Notes under the pieces: generated by a model
Database searches by the model: none
What the model saw: only the letters and a program-made list of their open reading frames with translations
What the model was told of the DNA's origin: nothing
Position numbers and translations under genes: made by a program
In this document: positions 57,389-64,000 of the stretch, one piece after another
Position numbering within the stretch: position 1 is the first letter of the stretch
Layout: the number at the start of each line of letters is the position of its first letter
Source: Arbacia lixula
Lineage: Eukaryota > Echinodermata > Echinoidea > Arbacioida > Arbaciidae
DNA: 64,000 nucleotides
Assembly: GCA_963669155.1 (NCBI GenBank)
Contig: OZ022593.1
Coordinates: 655,655-719,654 of the forward strand
Reading direction: 5' to 3'

Positions 57389-57942
57389 ATGCCTTGGTCA
57401 CAACCGGCCGCAAATGTGTTTTTTTACATCAGAGTTCTGCTCTACTCGCGATCAAATTATTTTAAAAAAAAACGGTAGTGGGTGAGTCTAACTCGCGCCG
57501 CCGCGGCAAATTTAGATTGCTGAGCTAGCTGAGCCTGCTAAGCATGCTGACTGCTATACTTTAGAATTAGGTTTAGGGTTAGGGCTAGAGTCAGGGTTAG
57601 GTTTGGGTTTCAAATGCCTTACTAAAGTGCATTATAGGCGTAGGCTACGTACGTGCGCTGACGAGTTAGACTCATTCACCACCGGTTTTCTTGAATTTTA
57701 TCGCGAGTATGGTAGAACTCTGGTGTAAAAATAAAATATGCGCCAACCGGCCATGTGTGTATGTGTACGTGCGCGTCCGCAGCTTGCTCGCCAACTTCTG
57801 CGGTCTCTTGCGCGCGTCCTCCTGCGTGCTAGTATGTGCCTGAAAAGAACCCGCACCACCTTGCGTCCGACGCAAGGATTTTCTGCGGAACATGACGCAG
57901 ACCAGACGCAGAGAGGTGCACGGCCGGTTGTGACCACGGCAT
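57389..57942. mobile_element. Inverted-repeat DNA element with a second one inside
   Basis: The outer ends TGCCTTGGTCACAACCGGCC and GGCCGGTTGTGACCACGGCA are inverted repeats. The right part is GC- and CpG-rich. The inner element at 57473-57685 has its own ends. Frames over the GC-rich part are not convincing genes. Confidence 0.8.
57473..57685. mobile_element. Inner element nested in 57389-57942
   Basis: CGGTAGTGGGTGAGTCTAAC and GTTAGACTCATTCACCACCG are inverted repeats. Contains GTTTAGGGTTAGGG-type telomere-like sequence at 57570-57612. Confidence 0.7.
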
Positions 57943-58278
57943 AAAGAATAGAACAAACCTTACACTCTTTCATTATATCTGCTACCTCTGTTTTCTGTAG
58001 ACCAATTTAACAAGAATAACAGGTTTTCTTCCCGTTCTGTCAGGCAGTACACTAATCATAATAAACTTTACAAGCATCTGTATTATTGTAAGTGCTTATA
58101 TAGTACAGTATGCTAATTGTAAGTAAATGCGATAAGTATCATTACACAATTATTGTATTGATCTAGTTTGTGTGGGTGTAAGCGCTATGATGTACTTCTG
58201 CCATGATGATTAGTATCGTTCGATTGAACTCTGATCAATCAAAGTTAAGCAACAATGGGATGGATGTCGTCAGGTTTT
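57943..58278. other. Non-coding, nothing recognised
   Basis: No exon or repeat supported. Confidence 0.5.
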
Positions 58279-58560
58279 TCATTCCACCGTTAGGGCATGA
58301 TATACTCCAGCGTAAGATACAAAGGGCTCGCCCTGTACAATATCATACATCATGCACATCCCACGCACTTGGTAAACAATGACGGAAACCTTACAAGCCA
58401 CGTAGAGACTCGGGGGTACGTGCACAATCGACGTATAGACAAAACCCGCCGTGAGATTGATGGAATACGCCACGCTGGTGGCGGGCCTGGGGCACGCGAA
58501 GTAAATGTCAGTCCCAGACAACAAGAACAAATTCCTTTTATGTGAGATATGACAGAAGGA
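58279..58560 (-). CDS. Possible coding remnant, unrecognised
   Basis: On the minus strand a frame runs GTDIYFACPRPATSVAYSIN, LTAGFVYTSIVHVPPSLYVA, CKVSVIVYQVRGM and GEPFVSYAGVYHALTVE to a stop at 58279. It is GC-richer than its flanks and the residue mix looks protein-like, but I see no known motif, no good acceptor and no conserved neighbour. It could be a short last exon, an old pseudogene or chance. Confidence 0.18.
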   Translation of the reverse strand, partial: SFCHISHKRNLFLLSGTDIYFACPRPATSVAYSINLTAGFVYTSIVHVPPSLYVACKVSVIVYQVRGMCMMYDIVQGEPFVSYAGVYHALTVE

Positions 58561-59728
58561 AAAACGGGCGAATCGGCGGGGTTCTCGTTGTTTTTGCATG
58601 CATCACCTATATTATTCAAGACGTGTTAAACGGTACATAATTACGCCTGGTGTTACATTCGGTGCATAAGGATCAGTACAACACAGCCCTGATACATTCA
58701 CGGTGTGCATGTCCATTAGAACATACACAATGGTACATATATCCAACTGGCTTGTTTAAAATGTGCCTTGTTTGATTTTACGCAATGACGACCACGGATC
58801 TCCATGTACACCTGTTAATTGTATTATACTGTCTTATTTTGACAAAAGAAAGCAAGTGGCAGATCACTTAAATCTGTCATTTTTGTTCTCTTAGATTGTA
58901 CCCAGCATTCCCTACATACAGTCAAAATCTGGAAAAGAGATATTCATCTTGCTGCGAGATATTCAATCTAACATGATGTGGTGTTGCGCTGATGCCAATG
59001 CAAAAAAAGACACATTTACAAGGAAAGTCCCTTTTGTTAGTTGTTTCCTTTTATCAAAGTAGGACAGTAATACTGACACCAGTCAACTCAACAATTTCTT
59101 AAACTCTCTCCATCTGACAAAAGCAAAATATGACAAAGCAAAAGTGACAAACAAACAACAAATTCACTTTGGTCTGGATACAAATGAATCATACATTTGC
59201 ACAAAAAAAGGAAACAGATTGTCGCTTTCTCTTTCAGAGCCGTAGGGAATGGTGATTATGATAAGACGACATCGATCAAAACAACTTGGGGCATGAACCA
59301 TGTCATTTTTGTCAGTATATTATACTGAAAAATGAAACCATAAAACGACTTTTTTTCTCTGAAAGAAATTGTTGAAAACACTCGTTGTCACGGACAGACG
59401 GACGTAGAGATATATTGCCGGGGGAGCTATGCTAACGTAAATTGAATGAGCGTAGGTTAGGATGTTTGGATAATAACATTGCAATTAATCTAGGCAATTA
59501 CTACAAAAGTTCCGGTCAATACCCACATCAGTGCATATGATTCTAATATGCAAAGTGGAATGTAATGACGTCTGTAGCAGAAAGTATTCGATTATCACTG
59601 CATCTTTATTTGTGGAAATAAATTAAATTAAATTAATTAAATGAAATACTCTGAGATGTAAAAGATATATCAAATTAATGCAAAAAACAAAAGTAATCAA
59701 ATTTTAAAGCAAACATGATTCTTGCATT
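58561..59728. other. Non-coding, possible LINE/SINE tail near 59619
   Basis: GTGGAAATAAATTAAATTAA at 59619 is the tail form of non-LTR elements. Otherwise nothing recognised. Confidence 0.4.
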
Positions 59729-59822
59729 TAACTATGTGTGTCATTGGTGGTTTTTTGCACTGATAGACCTACTACACATCATTTCCACAGAGCAGTGTGG
59801 AGTCCGGCATAGAAAGAGTTAA
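59729..59822 (+). mobile_element. Diverged roughly 90-bp TTAACCCTTT-family MITE
   Basis: TTAACTATGTGTGTCATTGG at the left and GGCATAGAAAGAGTTAA at the right. Confidence 0.45.
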
Positions 59823-60083
59823 ATAATAACCAACACGTTAGTGACGATTGGGCGGGACCAAAGGCAGAAAATCAGAAGGGTGAAAAGGTAGAAGCGTTGG
59901 GGGAAATCTGCGGAGTATTTAAGAAAAGTATGAGTTTATTTCAATGACATGTCGCCTGCTCGTGGGATATGTGCTGGGCGTTGCCTCGTAGAGTTGTCGT
60001 ACGGTAGTTGTGAACTGTGACTATAAGTACCTCAAGTTCCACGTTAAAATATCGTCGTCCTCACCCCCCCCCCCCCCGTCTCC

Positions 60084-60084
<1 letters not shown>

Positions 60085-60158
<74 letters not shown>
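60085..60158 (+). repeat. (CA)n microsatellite
   Basis: Thirty-seven CA dinucleotides, preceded by a C-run at 60065-60077. Confidence 0.95.
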
Positions 60159-60160
<2 letters not shown>

Positions 60161-60270
60161 ATACATACACTACAGTGTGATCTGCTGTAGTAACAACCTG
60201 AAGACCACTTGCCAGGAAAGAACACATCTTATGCTTTACCCTTGGACGATCTTTTTCATTGAAACCTGTT

Positions 60271-60364
60271 TTAACCCTTTATATGCCACGTGTTGATTAT
60301 TTTACCATCAATACACACAATTTCCCATAGAGCATAATTTTTTGCCTGGCACACAAAGGGTTAA
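60271..60364 (-). mobile_element. Roughly 90-bp TTAACCCTTT-family MITE, inverted
   Basis: TTAACCCTTTATATGCCACG at the left and GGCACACAAAGGGTTAA at the right. AATTTCCCATAGAG is the family phrase on the opposite strand. Confidence 0.78.
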
Positions 60365-61333
60365 GATAACCCGTTTATAATTACCACCTGATCATATAGA
60401 TCACATCTCACTGTATCATGAATCTCCTGTATCAAAACATGATTATCTCCGTGATAACATGCGATAACAACGGCCAATGAACAAACATATTACGTCAGGG
60501 GACATTATTGTAGACTGGAAAGAACGGCCCACGTGACTTAGCCGTGTCACGTGAGCTATCCAAAACACATGGGGGGTAGCCACAGTATGGACCCGTCATG
60601 TTTTCCGAATCGGAATGTCCGTGCCAGCAAGGCTGATTGGGAGTGCTGAAAAGCGCGTGAAATGGCGAGGCCAGCTCTGGGAAAGGGAAGGCCGAGTTTG
60701 ACGTGGCCAGTCAGTCCGTATGAAAGGGGTGATGCAGATGGGGGCCCACGGGGGGCTCCTCTGGGTAGTGGCGTAGCTAGACACGGGAGATTGCATTTTC
60801 GACCTGTAAAAACGGCCATGACGTGCACTTGAGATGGGTGTATATCATGTTGTTATCATCGCATTAAAATGTTTTCAATACATTACCTAAGTTCTGCTAA
60901 GAAATACATTTTCATGTTAATGATGTCAGCCCAAAATGTGACATAACTGCCGCCTGAAAACAGCCTCAAGCCGAAGTGGGTCCACGTGCTAAAATTAAAT
61001 AAACTGAACTGAACATTAAAAAGAACGTGGGGGAGAATATTGTAATTTCAATTTCTAAGACCACACCTAGTAGGCATTGATGAGTCAGCGTAATTATTAA
61101 TTATGATCTATTTGATACCATGTCCTCAGTAGTCCTCTAGGGGAATCTCATCTCATTCAACCTTGCCATGTTTATTACGAAGGGCGCACACGGACATGAC
61201 GGAGGAAAATTAATATAAAAGTGAAATTGAATTTCTGACAATATAGGTCTTAAGATGGAGTGAAGCCCTGCTCAAAGCATCCATAAATTGAGTGGAAATG
61301 GAAGAGAAATGGAAATATGGTAGTTATGTGTGT
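60365..61333 (+). other. Non-coding, with a possible LINE/SINE tail at 60955-61015
   Basis: Ends in TTAAATAAACTGAACTGAAC after CTCAAGCCGAAGTGGGTCCA, a usual form for truncated non-LTR elements. The GC-rich part at 60580-60800 is unassigned. Confidence 0.4.
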
Positions 61334-61412
61334 TTAACTATCTCGTTACTATTGTCAAGAAGATGTGTGTTTAACCAATGGGGTTTTCAAGGCATGGTAA
61401 TGTAAGGGTTAA
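61334..61412 (+). mobile_element. Solo 75-bp TTAA unit
   Basis: One unit alone, TTAACTATCTCGTTACTATT to GGTAATGTAAGGGTTAA, with a TTAA at each end exactly 75 bp apart. Confidence 0.85.
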
Positions 61413-62283
61413 AAATCTGAACCCAATAATCTGGCTCATAGACATGGGATGGTGTGGGATTGCCGGGAAGGATGTAGGTGATATAACGTCATGGCCGACC
61501 AAGTTCTCTATCATGCTTTATGTGTTTTTTTTCTCTCTCTCTTTCTTTTCTTATAATGCTTCTGCACTCATCCGATTCAACTTGTCATTAAGGATTCATT
61601 CCCGTATAATCAACGCTTACCTTGCCAGCGCCTTCTTTTCCAAGCAGCCAATTTAACATCACGATTTTCATGAAAACGCACGCACCTCACCTTTTTATCC
61701 AATATCTATCTCACCATACCGTATGCTGTATTAGGGAGGAATCTAGCTTTTGCTCAGAGGGGGGGGGTTCAAAGATGCCAAGTTCAGAGACGAGGTTGGA
61801 TGGAGATTTTGCGCGCGGGTCTTCTGACGTTGAAAAAGAGTTAGCCATTTCAAAACTACCCGGAGTCGCTAAGATGGGTAGGTGAGAGGGGGGGGGGGGG
61901 GGGGCGGAGGGGGAGAGGGGGGAGAGGATGAGGAGGGGGAGGGGGGTTAACGGTGGGATTTTGTTTGTTTCTTTTATCGGACAATTACTATCCCTCCCCC
62001 CCCCCCCCTCCGTTTTTTTAGATCCCAAGGGGTGGGGTTAAACCACCTAAATAATATTATAACCCGTTTTTTATTTTCTTTTTGAGATCCCAAAGGGGTT
62101 TAGAACCGCCTTCACCCCACCACACCCCCCCCCCCCCCGTTCCCTTAAATCCGCCACTGATGATAGCACAAGTGGGCTCCAGTCATGCCAGTAGTCAGTC
62201 AAATGTGCATCAGGTGGAATCTTTTAATTGGTGAAACAACGTCCACATCACGCATCGTTATCATCCTGTTGCCGATACATGCA
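61413..62283. other. Non-coding with G- and C-runs
   Basis: G-run at 61888-61904; C-runs at 61996-62009 and 62126-62138. Apart from the candidate exon at 61621 nothing recognised. Confidence 0.5.
61621..61671 (-). CDS. Candidate first coding exon on the minus strand
   Basis: The ATG at 61671 opens MKIVMLNWLLGKEGAGK and then meets GTAAGC (donor at 61619-61620) in phase 0. GGATAAAAAGG lies some 50 bases upstream as a loose TATA-like motif. The phase is compatible with the coiled-coil exon that starts at 34600, also minus strand and phase 0, but the gap would be 27 kb. No other exon was found between, and the product is not recognised. Chance is quite possible. Confidence 0.2.
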
Positions 62284-62466
62284 TTAACCCTTACACTCCC
62301 TTAGGTGTACCAGACGATCTGTAGCTCTATGGTTATATGTGTGTATTGCTCGAGTCAAATGATTCAACGGCGCTCAAGGAGTTAACCCACCGGTGCCAAG
62401 CAACACCCCTGCTCTTTGCGATTTGTGTGTATGCAACTACGTGTCAATGGCGCTTAACCATGTTAA
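62284..62466 (+). mobile_element. Two TTAACCCTTT-family units joined by one TTAA
   Basis: Unit one runs TTAACCCTTACACTCC to AAGGAGTTAA. Unit two shares that TTAA and ends ATGTTAA at 62466, where the 75-bp array begins. Inside are GTAGCTCTATGGTTATATGT and GCTCTTTGCGATTTGTGTGT. Confidence 0.65.
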
Positions 62467-62919
62467 CCCTTACATTACCAATCCTTGGAAACCCCATTGG
62501 CTTACTACGCATCTTCATGCTATGCCATGTAATGAGAGAGTTAACCCTTACATTACCAGGCCTTGAAAACCCCATTGGCTTACTGCACATCTTCATGCCA
62601 ATGGTAATGAGCGAGTTAACCCTTATTTTACCAGGCCTTAAAAAAAACCATTTGCTTACTGCACATCTTCATACCAATGGTAATGAGAGAGTTTACCCTT
62701 ACATCACCAGGCCTTGAAAACCCCATTGACTTACTACACATCTCCATGACAATGGTAATGAGAGAGTTTACCCTTACATTTCCAGGCCTTGAAAACCCCA
62801 TTGGCTTACTACACATCTTCATGCCAATGGTAATGAGAGAGTTTACCCTTACATTTCCAGGCCTTGAAAGCCCCATTGATTTTACTACACATCTTTATGA
62901 CAATGGTAATGAGAGAGTT
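62463..62919 (-). repeat. Array of six 75-bp TTAA units, inverted
   Basis: Same family as 9017-9393, here in opposite orientation (CCTTACATTACCAGGCCTTG, AACCCCATTGGCTTACTACA, CATCTTCATGCCAATGGTAA, TGAGAGAG). Later joints have changed from TTAA to TTTA. Confidence 0.9.
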
Positions 62920-63689
62920 CATATCGGTGCATCTCCTCTTAACACTACACACGTACAAGACGATGGCAACGAACTGGTCGTACCACTACGAGTACTATAA
63001 CAACTCAATCTAAAACAAAAGCTAAACGATAACAAAGCGTGTTTGTCGACGCTAAACATTTACTGACGTCGTGCACGTCCTCTGGGGTATTGTTAAGCTC
63101 AAATCGATTGGATATGATTTGTAAATGGGTGAATTGATGAACAATTTACAAGGATGGCTTGATCCCATAGAGGGATGAGTGAAGGCCACCACAAACGACA
63201 CATCCATTCAGTCGTGCGACTCGGCTTAAATCGCATGACCCGGTCATTGGTTTTGAACAAGAAGGTGACGTTACATTTCCAGTCGTATAATTAGCCTTAT
63301 TTTAAGCACTAATTTGTGTTATCTGTGTTCATGTTGTCATGTATTGTTCACTGATGGGTCCACCCTGTTTAAAAAAGACCAAATGAATATTAGAATCAAT
63401 AAATCGTATGCCCTTAGGACTGCAGAATCGTGGCAAAATCCTGTCGCGTGTCACTATACGCCCAATCCGCCTTAATTGTACAAAAAAATACGGGGAATGG
63501 CAGCGAGTTCGCGGAAAAGTGCGTACATACGTCACGCTCTACGTATGACGAGTGGGTGGGGTAGAGGAGAGAAGAAATGACCAACGTTTCCTGTAGTCAG
63601 GTGATGGCTGCCGGCTATTTTACTGACTTAATAATCTTTCCTCCTCTTTCAACTCGTTACTCGTAGCATTCATTTCCCTTTTCCTAATG
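62920..63689. other. Non-coding, nothing recognised
   Basis: No exon or repeat supported. Confidence 0.5.
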
Positions 63690-63889
63690 ATCTTCTTCTT
63701 CTTCTTCTTCTTCTTCTTCTTCTTCTTCTTCTTCTTCTTCTTCTTCTTCTTCTTCTTCTTCTTCTTCTTCTTCTTCTTCTTCTTCTTCTTCTTCTTCTTC
63801 TTCTTCTTCTTCTTCTTCTTCTTCTTCTTCTTCTTCTTCTTCTTCTTCTTCTTCTTCTTCTTCTTCTTCTTCTTCTTCTTCTTCTTCCT
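63690..63889 (+). repeat. (TTC)n microsatellite, about 200 bp
   Basis: Nearly pure TTC triplets (66 units). The poly-Phe frame is an artefact. Confidence 0.97.
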
Positions 63890-64000
63890 CTAATTCCCCT
63901 TTTTATTTTGTTCCTTTCTTCTAATCTTCATTATCTCCATTATCATCATTATTAGTAGTAAAGTCTTTCTTCGCACTCTTCCGCTTGCTTTTTGTTTCTC

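Noticed and set aside
57570-57612. Telomere-like GGGTTAGGG text
   Set aside because: Only a few imperfect units inside a nested inverted-repeat element, not a telomere array.
60556-60828. 90-codon GC-rich frame on the minus strand
   Set aside because: It lies in a stretch that ends downstream in a LINE/SINE-like tail; no domain was seen.

Overview
The window reads as AT-rich nuclear DNA of a marine invertebrate animal. An echinoderm or another invertebrate deuterostome is the best guess, resting on a BMP3/GDF10-type TGF-beta ligand and on a PHD-finger CR1/L2-like LINE with an L1-type ORF1. Most open frames here are translated microsatellites or minisatellites and are not genes.

Genes. (1) Two coding exons of a BMP3/GDF10-like ligand lie on + (2637-3673 and 5249-5440). 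They carry the prodomain and the whole seven-cysteine mature domain. The N-terminal exon(s) are missing or not recognised; a signal-peptide-like exon at 235-324 is a weak candidate. (2) A gene easily missed because its exons are tiny lies at 18654-25282 (+). Three exons with matching phase-1 junctions encode an 89-residue secreted, tetrabasic, peptide-precursor-like protein. A possible alternative last exon sits at 27414-27475. (3) The last coding exon of an unrecognised coiled-coil protein lies on - (33812-34600). Candidate upstream exons on - are at 53915-54020 and 61621-61671.

Mobile DNA. A nearly intact non-LTR retrotransposon occupies about 11838-16343 on -, with a full 1041-residue ORF2 and an ORF1 carrying one frameshift. 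The rest is dominated by non-autonomous DNA elements, mostly bounded by TTAA. They are a 75-bp unit that forms head-to-tail arrays joined by single TTAAs, a roughly 90-bp family starting TTAACCCTTT, a roughly 500-bp foldback family carrying a CRE/E-box motif, a 365-bp foldback family, and a 340-530-bp family. One insertion of the last family has split a copy of a local tandem repeat, so the neighbouring repeat units serve as an internal empty-site control. Other inverted-repeat elements lie at 21142-21294, 24719-24977, 44736-45607, 56999-57146 and 57389-57942.

Layout. 1-2.1 kb: two diverged copies of a roughly 0.8-kb repeat. 2.6-5.5 kb: ligand gene. 5.5-11.8 kb: non-coding, with one 75-bp array. 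11.8-16.3 kb: LINE. 16.3-27.5 kb: peptide gene, with a 3.2-kb GGGGTAGATCC minisatellite in intron 2. 27.5-33.7 kb: mostly empty. 33.8-34.6 kb: coiled-coil exon. 35-64 kb: repeat-rich non-coding DNA with long purine tracts, a 0.5-kb (TAG)n array and several RFX-type X-box palindromes. No rRNA, tRNA, CRISPR, LTR or virus-like element was recognised.
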